Counted from the stretch's first letter, positions 7,595-16,378 are shown. The stretch is DNA of 64,000 bases from Bacteroidales bacterium UBA2861 (GCA_002350615.1 DEFD01000028.1:474417-538416), one strand, 5' to 3'. Translations and numbers: made by a program. The notes: generated by a model not told the origin, from the letters alone.

Positions 7595-8508
7595 TGCCTG
7601 ATTCCGGCGCCCATCGTCAGAAGGCTACGCTCCAATGGCGCGGCTTTACCGACGGCACCCCGTGGATGCACAGGGCGCTCATCCGGCTGTTGCGCTATGT
7701 CCCGATATCGCTGATTTATTTCCTGATGGCGACCTCGCTTCCCGTGTATATGGTGGTGAGGCCGAGGAATACCCTTGCAATCTGGCACTATTTCCGCCGC
7801 AGGCATGGCTATGGGGTGTTCAAGACCTTCGTGCACCTGGTCCGTAACCACTACGCTTTCGGGCAGGTGGTCATTGACCGCTTCGCATCCTATGCCGGCA
7901 AGAGATTCGACATTCGGCTTGACGGACCCGATATTTACCGGGAGGTGGAGTCTGCCGGCACAGGTTTCATGACCATCTCTTCCCATGTGGGGAATTTCGA
8001 GATGGCGGGTTATGCCCTTCACGCAAGCCGGCGGCTGAACGTGCTCGGATACGGGGGAGAAGTGGAAGCGGTGAAAAGCGGTCGCAACCGGCTGCTGAGC
8101 GAGAACAATATCCGTATGGTTCCGGTGACAGACGGCATTTCGCATATCTTCGTTCTGAGGGAGGCTCTCGAGAACGGCGAGACCGTGGATATCCATGGCG
8201 ACCGGCTTTTCGGCTCCACCAAGTCGCTGGTCTGCAATGTGCTGGGCGCTCCCGCCCATTTGCCGCAAGGGCCTTTCGCGCTTGCCACGTCGGTCTCTGC
8301 GCCGCTGCCGGTCATCGCCGTCTTCTGCATGAAGACCGGCCATCGGGAATTCACCGTCTCCCTGCGGCGCCTGGATGCGCCTTCCGACGATGCGCTTTCC
8401 CGCAAAGACCGCACGCAAATCCTTGCGCAGCGCTACGCCGACGCCCTGAGCGACATCCTACGCCGCTATCCGGACCAGTGGTTCAACTTCTTCGAATTCT
8501 GGGATTGA
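7594..8508 (+). CDS. LpxL/HtrB-type acyltransferase
   Basis: A 304-residue protein with one N-terminal membrane segment (about residues 31-52) and the lipid A-type acyltransferase fold. The catalytic His is in ISSHVGNFEMAGYAL (HxxxxE-like), and HGDRLFG and QWFNFFEFW are typical of the family. Relatives move an acyl group from ACP to a lipid acceptor on the inner membrane. Placed directly after an ACP, it probably transfers the finished polyene from ACP to a membrane lipid or glycolipid. The acceptor is unknown. Confidence 0.82.
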   Translation: MPDSGAHRQKATLQWRGFTDGTPWMHRALIRLLRYVPISLIYFLMATSLPVYMVVRPRNTLAIWHYFRRRHGYGVFKTFVHLVRNHYAFGQVVIDRFASYAGKRFDIRLDGPDIYREVESAGTGFMTISSHVGNFEMAGYALHASRRLNVLGYGGEVEAVKSGRNRLLSENNIRMVPVTDGISHIFVLREALENGETVDIHGDRLFGSTKSLVCNVLGAPAHLPQGPFALATSVSAPLPVIAVFCMKTGHREFTVSLRRLDAPSDDALSRKDRTQILAQRYADALSDILRRYPDQWFNFFEFWD

Positions 8509-8518
8509 TCCTGCCATT

Positions 8519-9811
8519 ATGAAAGTAGATATATCCTCTATACTGCCCCAGCGTCCGCCGTTCGTGATGGTTGAAGATTTCGTCAGCTACTCGCCTGAAA
8601 CGGTGGTGACCGCGCTGACCGTCCGTGCCGACAATATCTTCTTTGAGGATGGGGCTTTGTCCGCCGAAGGGCTGATGGAGAATTTCGCCCAGACCTGCGC
8701 CGCCCGCATAGGCTACATCAACAAGTACATCCTGCATAAGGATGTGAATATCGGATACATAGGCGCGGTGAAGAACTGGGAACTGAAACGCCTGCCCCGG
8801 GAAGGGGAGAGGATCCTTACCAGGATAGATGTGATACAGGAGATCGGTCCGATGGTGAAAGTCCGCGCCGAGGCCAGCGCAGATTCGGATTTGCTTGCTT
8901 CCGGTGAGATGACGATAGCACTGAGTGATATCGCGGTGTCGCCAGGGGCGGAGGCCGCGACATCCGCTACCGCCACGCCCATGCCATCGCAAAAAACTGC
9001 GTCGCAGCCTCTGCCCCAGGCTGCCACGGAACAACTGATAGAAGTGCGCGGGCACAGGCTGACCTTCTACGAAGTGGCCGCTGACGGATCTCGCCGCAAA
9101 GTGCTGAGCTCTCCCTGCGGCTATGGACGGAACGGTTTCGCCCTGCCGCCCGCAGGCCTGCCGTCTTCCGAAGGCAGCCCCCGTCCGAATACCTCCTCCC
9201 TTCCCGTAAAGCGCGAAGGCGACGGCCGGACCCCCGTCGGGGTCTTCCCGCTGGACCTTGCCTTTGGCCTTGCCGGCAATCCGGGAACCGCTCTTCCCTG
9301 GAGGGACATCACTCAGGGCTCCTATTGGTCGGGCGAACCGGATACATACAACAATTGGGTAGAACTCCCGTCTGCCGGGAACGAAGTGTGCAAGGTGTCC
9401 GAAAAACCGGGACACCTTGCACAAAAAAGGCCCAAAACGTGCACGGTGTCCCAAGAATCGGGACACCTGACACACCCGGACGCTGAACGGCAGACTCCTG
9501 CCGCCGGACCAATGCCGGCCAGCGAGCATCTGGCCGATTACCCAGTGCAGTACAAATACGCTGCATCCATCGGCTACAACACCGTGGACCCGGTCTTCGG
9601 TGCCGGGTCCGCCATCTTCCTGCACTGCTTCGGCCCGCGCAAGGGGCTTTCCCGCCTGCTTCATCTCCCCGCCTGGCTGCGCGGCCTTTTCCGCTGCGCC
9701 GACATCTCCACTGCTGGCTGCATCAGCGTCCCGGAATCCGTGATGCTCCGCCTGCTGCTGGCACTCCGGCCCGGGGCCAAAATCTGCATAACACCCAATA
9801 ACAATAACTAA
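8519..9811 (+). CDS. Hotdog dehydratase-like domain fused to an L,D-transpeptidase-like domain
   Basis: A 430-residue fusion. Residues 1-140 are a FabZ/ApeP-like hotdog domain (LPQRPPFVMVEDF; helix GLMENFAQTCA). The glutamate of the central helix is kept, but the HFPG loop carrying the catalytic His is deleted. After a low-complexity Ala/Thr/Pro linker (about 145-170), residues about 175-425 resemble YkuD-type L,D-transpeptidases: GDGRTPVGVFPLDLA, SEHLADYPVQY, His369 in FLHCFG and Cys401 in TAGCISVPE. No signal peptide is present, although transpeptidases act in the periplasm. An 86-bp double-hairpin repeat (9388-9473) is translated in frame inside the second domain. The first domain may partner with the dehydratase at 17010; the role of the second is unclear. 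Confidence 0.7.
   Translation: MKVDISSILPQRPPFVMVEDFVSYSPETVVTALTVRADNIFFEDGALSAEGLMENFAQTCAARIGYINKYILHKDVNIGYIGAVKNWELKRLPREGERILTRIDVIQEIGPMVKVRAEASADSDLLASGEMTIALSDIAVSPGAEAATSATATPMPSQKTASQPLPQAATEQLIEVRGHRLTFYEVAADGSRRKVLSSPCGYGRNGFALPPAGLPSSEGSPRPNTSSLPVKREGDGRTPVGVFPLDLAFGLAGNPGTALPWRDITQGSYWSGEPDTYNNWVELPSAGNEVCKVSEKPGHLAQKRPKTCTVSQESGHLTHPDAERQTPAAGPMPASEHLADYPVQYKYAASIGYNTVDPVFGAGSAIFLHCFGPRKGLSRLLHLPAWLRGLFRCADISTAGCISVPESVMLRLLLALRPGAKICITPNNNN
9388..9473. repeat. Double-hairpin repeat, copy 1 (inside coding sequence)
   Basis: Hairpin 1 has arms GTGCAAGGTGTCC (9388-9400) and its exact complement (9410-9422). A linker AAAAAAGGCCCAAAAC (9423-9438) leads to hairpin 2 with arms GTGCACGGTGTCCC (9439-9452) and GGGACACCTGACAC (9460-9473). 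A copy of the same length, 86 bp, lies at 35652-35737. Here the reading frame runs straight through it. Confidence 0.9.
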
Positions 9812-9822
9812 TAACGCGCTTT

Positions 9823-11316
9823 ATGGATAGAAGAAATTTTCTCAAGGGAACAACTTTGATGGCCGGTGCCATGTGCCTGGATCTGCCTCTTTTCTCCCAG
9901 GCGGTCAAGGAAATGGGCGATGCCAAGCTCAAAGTCGGCGTGCTGAGCGACATTCATCTCAAGACTTACGGGAAGAATCCCCAGCGAACCGCCGTGCAAT
10001 TTGAAAAGGCTCTCAATTATTTCAAGACCCGCGGGGTCGATGCCGTGCTGGTCGCCGGCGACCTTGCCGATGACGGAACTAAGGAGCAGCTGCGCATGAT
10101 GGCCGATATCTGGTACCGGGTTTTCCCCGATGACAAAGCTCCGGACGGGCATCATGTCGAGAAACTCTTTGTTTACGGAAACCATGACGTGGAGGCTTAT
10201 AAGTATGGTTATATGAAAAAACGCCCCGACCTTGAGGCGGTAAAAGCGGACAGCATCCACCATGACCGTGCCGCCATCTGGGAGGAATGCTTCCACGAAA
10301 AATGGGAACCTATCTATACGAAAGAGGTGAAAGGCTACAAATTCATCGGCGCGCATTTCGTGAACAACAAGAACATGCCGGGACTGGAAGAGTACCTCCG
10401 CAAGGAAAAGCTCCCTTCAGGGAAGCCGTTCTTTTATTTCCAGCATTGCCATCCCAAAGGAACCTGTTCCGCACCCTGGACCTGGGGCCAGGACGACGGC
10501 ACCGTGACCGGGATACTCTCCAATTATCCCAACTGCATCGCCTTTTCCGGCCATTCCCACACTCCGCTGGTGGACGAAAGGACCATCTGGCAGGGCGATT
10601 TCGTGAGCGTCGGTACGGCATCCCTCCATTACCTGATTCCTTTCGGCGGGCGAGAAAACAGCAAACCTTTCGGCTCCAAGGCAAAGATTCCTTCCCAGAT
10701 GCCTGAGATGCCCCGCGACGCACATAACGCCCAGCTGATGACCATCTATAAAGATTATATCACGCTTGAGCGTCTCGATATGCCCAGCGGACAGCCTCTC
10801 GGAAAGGACTGGGTGATTCCCCTTGATTCCCTGAAGGCCAAGTCTTCCGGGAAGGATGCATTGAAGCCCCTGTCTTTCGAGGCCCGTGCGGCCAAGTCCG
10901 TGGCTCCACAGTTTGAGGCGGGAGCTGCGGTTACTCTCAGCGAAGGGCGCGGCGAGGACCGCTACAAAGTGGAGCAGGACCAAATCACCGTGCATTTCCC
11001 CACTGTCAAGGGCGACGGGGACAAGAAGCCGCACGCCTTCGATTACGAGGTGCAGCTCGAAATCCATGATGTAGATACGGGCAAGGCAGTCCTCACGAAG
11101 AGGGTCTATTCCCCCGGATATTTCAAGACCGCTTCCGCCGATGTGGATGAAACCGTCTGCCTGTTCGGGGTATCGGAAATCCCCACTGGCCAGGAATACC
11201 GCTTTGCGGTGCGTCCGTGCGAATGTTTCGGCAAGAAAGGCGAGCCTATTTACAGCGAATGGCAGGCGCCGCGTGCCGCGGCCGATGAGGCCGGCTCCAC
11301 ATCGCAGCCATCTTAA
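9823..11316 (+). CDS. Exported calcineurin-like metallophosphoesterase
   Basis: A 497-residue protein. The start MDRRNFLKG followed by a hydrophobic stretch looks like a Tat or Sec signal peptide. The metallophosphoesterase motifs are complete and in order: GVLSDIHL, AGDLADDG, YGNHDVE, a later HCH and FSGHSHT, giving the dinuclear metal site. A C-terminal beta-rich domain (about residues 360-490) follows. It would cleave a phosphoester outside the cytoplasm. It is co-directional with the pigment genes, 11 bp after the fusion protein, so it may process a phosphorylated lipid intermediate; this is inference. A general nutrient phosphoesterase is the alternative. Confidence 0.82.
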   Translation: MDRRNFLKGTTLMAGAMCLDLPLFSQAVKEMGDAKLKVGVLSDIHLKTYGKNPQRTAVQFEKALNYFKTRGVDAVLVAGDLADDGTKEQLRMMADIWYRVFPDDKAPDGHHVEKLFVYGNHDVEAYKYGYMKKRPDLEAVKADSIHHDRAAIWEECFHEKWEPIYTKEVKGYKFIGAHFVNNKNMPGLEEYLRKEKLPSGKPFFYFQHCHPKGTCSAPWTWGQDDGTVTGILSNYPNCIAFSGHSHTPLVDERTIWQGDFVSVGTASLHYLIPFGGRENSKPFGSKAKIPSQMPEMPRDAHNAQLMTIYKDYITLERLDMPSGQPLGKDWVIPLDSLKAKSSGKDALKPLSFEARAAKSVAPQFEAGAAVTLSEGRGEDRYKVEQDQITVHFPTVKGDGDKKPHAFDYEVQLEIHDVDTGKAVLTKRVYSPGYFKTASADVDETVCLFGVSEIPTGQEYRFAVRPCECFGKKGEPIYSEWQAPRAAADEAGSTSQPS

Positions 11317-11335
11317 TCAAGTTAAGTGCAGGAAG

Positions 11336-13603
11336 ATGATAGTCAAGCTGGCGGACAATATAATATCTCCACTTGGAGTGGGCACGCGGGAGAACTACGA
11401 GGCCGTGAAGGCCGGGCGCAGCGCATTGCGCTCCTATCCTGCCACCGATCTGCTTCCGACGGGATATTTCGCTTCGCTCATAGATGATTCCGTGCTCGAG
11501 CCCCTGTATGCCTCACTCGGCTTGGGGCAGGAGAGCGGGTACACGGTTTTTGAGAAGCGCTGTATCGCCTGCGCCGCCGCGGCCATCCGCGAGGCCGGTA
11601 TCGACCCGTCTTCCGACCGGGCGATATTCATCATCTCCACGACAAAGGCCAATGTGGAACTTCTGGATGGGCATGCCGATGTCGGATCTGGGGAGAAGGC
11701 GTCGGCCGATGCGGAAAGCAAGGTTTCAGCTGACTCTCTTCCCGGCTGTCACCATTCAGTCGGTGCCGGGTGCGCCGACCGGGCCCGGCCGGATGCCCTC
11801 CCGGACCGCAGGACCCCCGCCTCCGCCGCCTTGCAGGTAAGCCGCTATTTCGGCAACCCGAACACTTCCCTGGTGGTCAGCAACGCTTGCATCTCGGGAC
11901 TGGCGGCCCAGATTGAGGCGATGCGCCTTTTGGACGCCGGCACATACGACTATGCCATAGTCATCGGCGCCGATGTAGTCGGGCGCTTTGTAATCTCCGG
12001 TTTCCAGAGTCTCAAGGCGCTCAGCACTGAACAGTGCAGGCCCTTCGATGCGGCAAGATGCGGGTTGAATCTCGGAGAAGCCGCCGCCTGCATAGTTTAC
12101 GCCTCCTCCCGTATTTTCCCTTTCCAGGATACTTCAGAGGAGGGGCATGAGCCATTTTCGGCAGGCCGCGATTCAGGGAAACTGTGGACTTCTTGCAGCG
12201 GGGCGGTCTGTAACGACGCCAACCATATCAGCGGTCCGTCCAGGACCGGAGAGGGCAGTTACCGCGCCCTTGTCAAAACCCTTGGTCTGGAGTACCGCCC
12301 CTGGCAGCCCGGCACCGAGACCGGCCAGGATTCCCCCGCATCCGCGCAGGCTCCCGCAGACCTCTCCTCCGCATCTGCCTCCCTGGCTTCGCCTGCATCC
12401 GCGCAGGCTCCCGCTCCTCCCGCCGCTGCTTCCGCGGAGACCTCTGCAAACCCCGCCGCACAGCCGCTCTTGGACGACATCGCCTTCGTCAATGTCCATG
12501 GCACATCGACCCTCTATAATGACGAGATGGAGTCTTTCGCCCTGACACGAGCCGGGCTCCAGAATACCCCTGTGAATACTCTTAAGGGCTATTTCGGCCA
12601 TACTCTCGGCGCTGCAGGAGTGCTTGAAACCATTCTCAGCATGGCAGCTGTGGAAGACGGGACCGTTCTCGGCACCAGGGGTTTTGAGAATAACGGGGTG
12701 AGCAATCCCCTGAAGATCAGCCCCTCGCACGGGAAAATAGAAGACGGCCGGCACTCCTTCGTCAAACTCCTTTCCGGCTTCGGAGGCTGCAATGCCGCGA
12801 TGCTTTTCCGCTTAGAATCGATGTCGCCGGCATCGACATCTTGCGTCACCGCAGAAGGTGTGGAACGTAATACGCTGAAAACGAGTAACTTATGCAAAAT
12901 CGATGCTGCAAAATGCAGCATCGATTTTCAGGAAAATGCTGATAATCACGCAGTTGCATTACACGCCAATCTTAGCCGACTGCATTCTGTTGAAATCACA
13001 GTTGACGGGGTAGTGCTGGACGGGAACAAACTGCAGACCGAGGGGGCGGGCGCGGCGCTTCTCGAGAATATTTACCGCCGTTATGTGGGCGACTGGCCGA
13101 AATTCTTCAAAATGGATCCGCTGGCACGCCTGGGATTCCTGGCGAGCGAACTGCTCCTGAAAGCGGAGGCAAATGAACAGCGTGGCGAAGGGAATATGCT
13201 CCTGCCGATCTCCGGACAGGGGCTGGCATCTTCACCCGCCGCTGCCGGAGCACAGCACGACTGCCGGCTTCGCGAGACCGACCCCCGCGCGGTAATCCTT
13301 TTCAACAGCAGCGGTTCCCTTGCCGACGACCTCAATTATCAGAAGGGAATCGACGGCCCCGACCATCTGGGCAGCCCGTCGCTGTTTGTATATACCCTGC
13401 CCAACATCGTCACCGGCGAAATAGCGATCCGGAACAAGTACTATAGCGAAACATCCTTTTATTGTATCCCGCAGCCGGACGAGGCGCTGATGGAAAAGAT
13501 TGTGTCCCAGTCGATTCCGTCGGGACAATCAGCCATTGCCGGATGGTGCGAGTGCAGTGGCGAAAACGATTTTTACGCAAAAATGTTTATCTTGGTAAGT
13601 TAA
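11336..13603 (+). CDS. Ketosynthase with two large insertions and a C-terminal Ketoacyl-synt_2-like domain
   Basis: A 755-residue protein. The ketosynthase triad is intact: Cys185 in VSNACISG, His388 in VNVHGTST and His422 in YFGHTLGAAG. Two insertions break the domain: about 50 residues before Cys185 and an Ala/Pro/Ser-rich stretch (about residues 325-378) containing a 57-bp direct repeat. After the ketosynthase end (GGCNAAMLF) a hairpin repeat is translated as a linker. A roughly 200-residue region then resembles a beta-ketoacyl-synthase N-terminal-like domain (FVYTLPNIVTGEIAI). The ATG at 11336 fits the homology start; upstream in-frame codons overlap the preceding gene. It probably condenses chain-extender units of the polyene. 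The role of the C-terminal domain is unknown. Confidence 0.8.
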   Translation: MIVKLADNIISPLGVGTRENYEAVKAGRSALRSYPATDLLPTGYFASLIDDSVLEPLYASLGLGQESGYTVFEKRCIACAAAAIREAGIDPSSDRAIFIISTTKANVELLDGHADVGSGEKASADAESKVSADSLPGCHHSVGAGCADRARPDALPDRRTPASAALQVSRYFGNPNTSLVVSNACISGLAAQIEAMRLLDAGTYDYAIVIGADVVGRFVISGFQSLKALSTEQCRPFDAARCGLNLGEAAACIVYASSRIFPFQDTSEEGHEPFSAGRDSGKLWTSCSGAVCNDANHISGPSRTGEGSYRALVKTLGLEYRPWQPGTETGQDSPASAQAPADLSSASASLASPASAQAPAPPAAASAETSANPAAQPLLDDIAFVNVHGTSTLYNDEMESFALTRAGLQNTPVNTLKGYFGHTLGAAGVLETILSMAAVEDGTVLGTRGFENNGVSNPLKISPSHGKIEDGRHSFVKLLSGFGGCNAAMLFRLESMSPASTSCVTAEGVERNTLKTSNLCKIDAAKCSIDFQENADNHAVALHANLSRLHSVEITVDGVVLDGNKLQTEGAGAALLENIYRRYVGDWPKFFKMDPLARLGFLASELLLKAEANEQRGEGNMLLPISGQGLASSPAAAGAQHDCRLRETDPRAVILFNSSGSLADDLNYQKGIDGPDHLGSPSLFVYTLPNIVTGEIAIRNKYYSETSFYCIPQPDEALMEKIVSQSIPSGQSAIAGWCECSGENDFYAKMFILVS
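12338..12414 (+). repeat. 57-bp-spaced direct repeat in the Ala/Pro/Ser insertion
   Basis: A 20-bp sequence beginning GCATCCGCGC occurs at 12338 and again at 12395, 57 bp (19 codons) apart and in the same frame. Each copy encodes ASAQAP. It lies within the low-complexity insertion of the ketosynthase. Confidence 0.8.
12896..12928. repeat. Single-hairpin interspersed element, copy B (in coding sequence)
   Basis: A perfect 14-bp inverted repeat AAAATCGATGCTGC (12896-12909) / GCAGCATCGATTTT (12915-12928) with loop AAAAT. It is translated in frame (KIDAAKCSIDF) between the ketosynthase and the C-terminal domain. Core and loop match copies A and D. Confidence 0.85.
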
Positions 13604-13613
13604 ATCAAACAAT

Positions 13614-13877
13614 ATGGCAAACGAACAACTCATCCTCGAAGTAAAAGAAAAAGTCATCAAAGCGGTCAATCTTGTGGATCTGAATCCGGAAGACATCGAT
13701 GCGCAGGCCCCCATTTTCGGCGAAGGCCTTGGCCTCGACAGCATCGATGCGCTCGAATTCATCCTCCTTCTCGAAAGGGATTACGGCATCAAGCTCAAGA
13801 ATCCTGCTGAAGGCAAGCAGATTTTCAAGAGCATAGCCACGATGGCGGATTATATCGAAAAGAACCGCACGAAGTAG
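13614..13877 (+). CDS. Acyl carrier protein 2
   Basis: An 87-residue ACP with the phosphopantetheine serine in LGLDSIDALE. It differs clearly from the ACP at 7349. It lies 10 bp after a ketosynthase gene and 30 bp before the ketosynthase/chain-length-factor fusion, so it probably serves the elongation complex. Confidence 0.93.
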   Translation: MANEQLILEVKEKVIKAVNLVDLNPEDIDAQAPIFGEGLGLDSIDALEFILLLERDYGIKLKNPAEGKQIFKSIATMADYIEKNRTK

Positions 13878-13907
13878 GACTTGGGGACCATCCCGAAGAA
13901 ACAGGAA

Positions 13908-16013
13908 ATGAGAATTCTGATAACAGGTGCCGGCTCGGTGTCGGCGATCGGCCTTAACAAGGACGATACGGTGCGCAGCCTCCGGGAAGCCAGATCCGGA
14001 GTCGGGCCGCTTAAGCATCTGCAGACAGTCCACGACAATCTCCCCTGCGGAGAAGTGGACCTTTCAGACGATGAAATGAAAGCCGTCCTCGGCATTCCGG
14101 CCGAAAAACCGGTGCCAAGGACATCCTTGCTTGGAATCATCGCCGTGAAGGAAGCCCTGGAACAGGCCGGGGTCGGAAGCGGTCTTCCCGGGCGCATCGT
14201 ACTCATAAACGGCACCACCGTGGGCGGGATGGATATTACGGAACGCACTTACCCAAAGGTAGATACCAGACTTCACGACTGCGGCGGCTGTACCGACCTC
14301 ATCTCATCTTATTTCGGCATTTTCGGGGAGGCAACTACCATATCCACGGCCTGCTCCAGTGCCGCCAACGCCATCATCTTCGGAAGCGAACTCATAAAGG
14401 CCGGCAAGGCCGATGTGGTTGTGGCAGGAGGTTCGGAAAGCCTCACCCGCTACCATCTCAACGGCTTCAACAGCCTCATGATCCTGGATTCGCAGCGATG
14501 CCGTCCCTTCGATGCCGGACGCGCTGGTCTGAACCTCGGAGAAGGGGCAGGATTCGTGGTGCTGGAAAGCGAGGCGCATGCCGAGGCGCGCGGCGCCAGG
14601 GCCCTTGCGGAACTGAGCGGATATGCCAATGCCTGCGACGCCTTCCATCAGACGGCCACTTCGCCCGAAGGGGCCGGAGCCACTCTGGCCATGCGAGGGG
14701 CCATCGCCATGTCAGGTCTGGAACCTTCCGATATCGACTATGTGAATGCCCACGGGACAGGTACGCCGAACAACGACGCCACCGAAAGTGCCGCCCTCAG
14801 GCAGGTCTTCGGCGATGCCATCCCCCCTGTTTCAAGTACGAAATCTTTTACCGGACATACCACGAGCGCTTCCGGAGGAATAGAAAGCGTAATCTGCATT
14901 GAAGCCCTCCAGAAGCAGTTCCTCCCAGTCAATCTGGGTTGGGAGAACTCCGATCCGGACTGTATCGAGCCGTATGTCGGCGGTTCCCCTGCCGCTCCCG
15001 CCCGGCGGCCGCTACGGCATATCCTCTGCAACTCTTTCGGCTTCGGCGGCAACGACTCCGCCCTGGTGCTTTCCGTCCCTTCGCCAGGCGGGAACAGCCC
15101 GATGTGCCAAGAAGAATGCAGTGGGCGAGGTCCGATTTTTTCCGGGACACCTCGCCCGGCGAATGTGCCTTCCACGGCCGTAGGATCAGGAATCGCTGGG
15201 CGAGATCCCGGCTGCAAAATCGGACCTCGCCCGGAGGACGAGCCTTCGGACTGCCACATCATCGTGCGCGGCATGCGCTATATAGAAGGTGCGGATTTCG
15301 AATGGAAGCATCTTCTTAACCCGATGAAAGCCAGGAGGATGGGTACGCTCATGCGCCGTACGCTGGTGGCTTCGCTGGAAGCTTTGCAGCAGGCGTCGGC
15401 CGGGCCCGGCCAGAAGGCGGGTCGCATTGGCGCCACTTCCTCCGGCGGTGAATCTGGACAAACAGCATTGATTCCCGACGCCGTCATTACCGCGACCGGA
15501 CTCGGTTGCATGGAGAACAGCGAGAAATTCCTGTCCGCCATGCTGGAAAGCGGCGAAACCATGATGAGCCCGACGGATTTCATGCAGAGCACGCACAACA
15601 CTCCGGGATCGCTGATCTCCATCCATCTCGGGGACCATGGCTATAATTCTACTTACTCCCATGGAGAATCCTCGCTCGCTTCCGCCCTTACCGACGCTTT
15701 CCTTCAGCTGAAAAGCGGGCACATCCGCACCGCCCTGGTAGGGAGCCATGATGAAATCACCCCCAATACTTCGGATTACCCGGTGCCGGACGGATCCCTC
15801 GCCCTTGTATTGGAGGCCGTTCCGGAGCAGGGCCAAAGCGGGAACAACTATGTGGAGATTGCGGATATAAAAGCCATAGCCCCTCTTGGCGCACGGAATT
15901 TGTATGATGCTATCCTCCGGCTCCAGGAGGCTTCTTCCAAAGCGGAAACGGTATCCTGCGGCCCGGTTGTCCTTCGCCGCAGCTCCGGTGAAGAGGCTTC
16001 CGGAAACGAATAA
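13908..16013 (+). CDS. Ketosynthase / chain-length-factor-like fusion
   Basis: A 701-residue protein. Residues 1-395 form a full ketosynthase with Cys149 in STACSSAANAI, His282 in NAHGTGTPNND, His317 in TGHTTSASGG and the loop NSFGFGGNDS. Residues about 446-640 resemble the Ketoacyl-synt_2 domain of chain-length-factor-like subunits: NPMKARRMGTLMRR, then a site region STYSHGESSLASA in which the cysteine is absent. In aryl-polyene systems these are separate subunits forming a heterodimer (ApeO-ApeC type); here they appear to be one chain. The junction, residues about 406-442, is encoded by a 110-bp inverted-repeat element. The ATG at 13908 is chosen over an upstream TTG because it begins the beta strand RILITGAG. 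Confidence 0.82.
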   Translation: MRILITGAGSVSAIGLNKDDTVRSLREARSGVGPLKHLQTVHDNLPCGEVDLSDDEMKAVLGIPAEKPVPRTSLLGIIAVKEALEQAGVGSGLPGRIVLINGTTVGGMDITERTYPKVDTRLHDCGGCTDLISSYFGIFGEATTISTACSSAANAIIFGSELIKAGKADVVVAGGSESLTRYHLNGFNSLMILDSQRCRPFDAGRAGLNLGEGAGFVVLESEAHAEARGARALAELSGYANACDAFHQTATSPEGAGATLAMRGAIAMSGLEPSDIDYVNAHGTGTPNNDATESAALRQVFGDAIPPVSSTKSFTGHTTSASGGIESVICIEALQKQFLPVNLGWENSDPDCIEPYVGGSPAAPARRPLRHILCNSFGFGGNDSALVLSVPSPGGNSPMCQEECSGRGPIFSGTPRPANVPSTAVGSGIAGRDPGCKIGPRPEDEPSDCHIIVRGMRYIEGADFEWKHLLNPMKARRMGTLMRRTLVASLEALQQASAGPGQKAGRIGATSSGGESGQTALIPDAVITATGLGCMENSEKFLSAMLESGETMMSPTDFMQSTHNTPGSLISIHLGDHGYNSTYSHGESSLASALTDAFLQLKSGHIRTALVGSHDEITPNTSDYPVPDGSLALVLEAVPEQGQSGNNYVEIADIKAIAPLGARNLYDAILRLQEASSKAETVSCGPVVLRRSSGEEASGNE
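15123..15232. repeat. 110-bp nested inverted repeat at the fusion junction (in coding sequence)
   Basis: Outer 17-bp perfect arms GGGCGAGGTCCGATTTT (15123-15139) and complement (15216-15232). Each half also folds alone: GGGCGAGGT / ACCTCGCCC (15123-15131 / 15149-15157) and GGGCGAG / CTCGCCC (15198-15204 / 15226-15232), giving two hairpins and a spacer of about 40 bp. The whole unit is open in frame. Confidence 0.85.
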
Positions 16014-16024
16014 ACCAAAGCCAG

Positions 16025-16378
16025 ATGCTTAGACTTTTGATATTATCGATAATTCAGGCCATCTTCTTCAGCGGCGGCCAGGTTCTGCTCAAGTTCGCCA
16101 CGGGGCGGATTACGCGGCTGCAGTGGACATGGGCCTGGTGGTCGGACCTTCTTACCAACTGGTGGCTTCTTGGCTCCGGCCTCTGCATGGCAACCGGCAC
16201 GATACTCTGGATGTATATCCTCAAGCACTGGCCCTTCAGCCAGGCCTACCCGATGCTGAGCCTCAGTTACATCATCAGCATGATAGCCGCCATGCTTATC
16301 TTCCATGAGCAGATTTCCCTTGTCCGCTGGGTAGGAGTGCTGCTTATCCTTACAGGTTGTGTACTCGTAGCAAGATGA
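16025..16378 (+). CDS. Small DMT-superfamily membrane protein (EamA/ArnE-like)
   Basis: A 117-residue, four-helix hydrophobic protein. It has features of half-size EamA/SMR transporters: GGQVLLKFA in the first helix and PFSQAYPMLSLSYIISM in helix 3. ArnE/ArnF-type relatives flip lipid-linked sugars. With a GT2 glycosyltransferase and a LolA-like carrier just downstream, a role in flipping a lipid-linked intermediate of the pigment is plausible. The stop overlaps the next ATG (ATGA). Confidence 0.75.
   Translation: MLRLLILSIIQAIFFSGGQVLLKFATGRITRLQWTWAWWSDLLTNWWLLGSGLCMATGTILWMYILKHWPFSQAYPMLSLSYIISMIAAMLIFHEQISLVRWVGVLLILTGCVLVAR

Noticed and set aside
11141..11335. Upstream extension of the ketosynthase at 11336
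   Set aside because: The added codons are an out-of-frame copy of the phosphoesterase gene and do not match ketosynthases.
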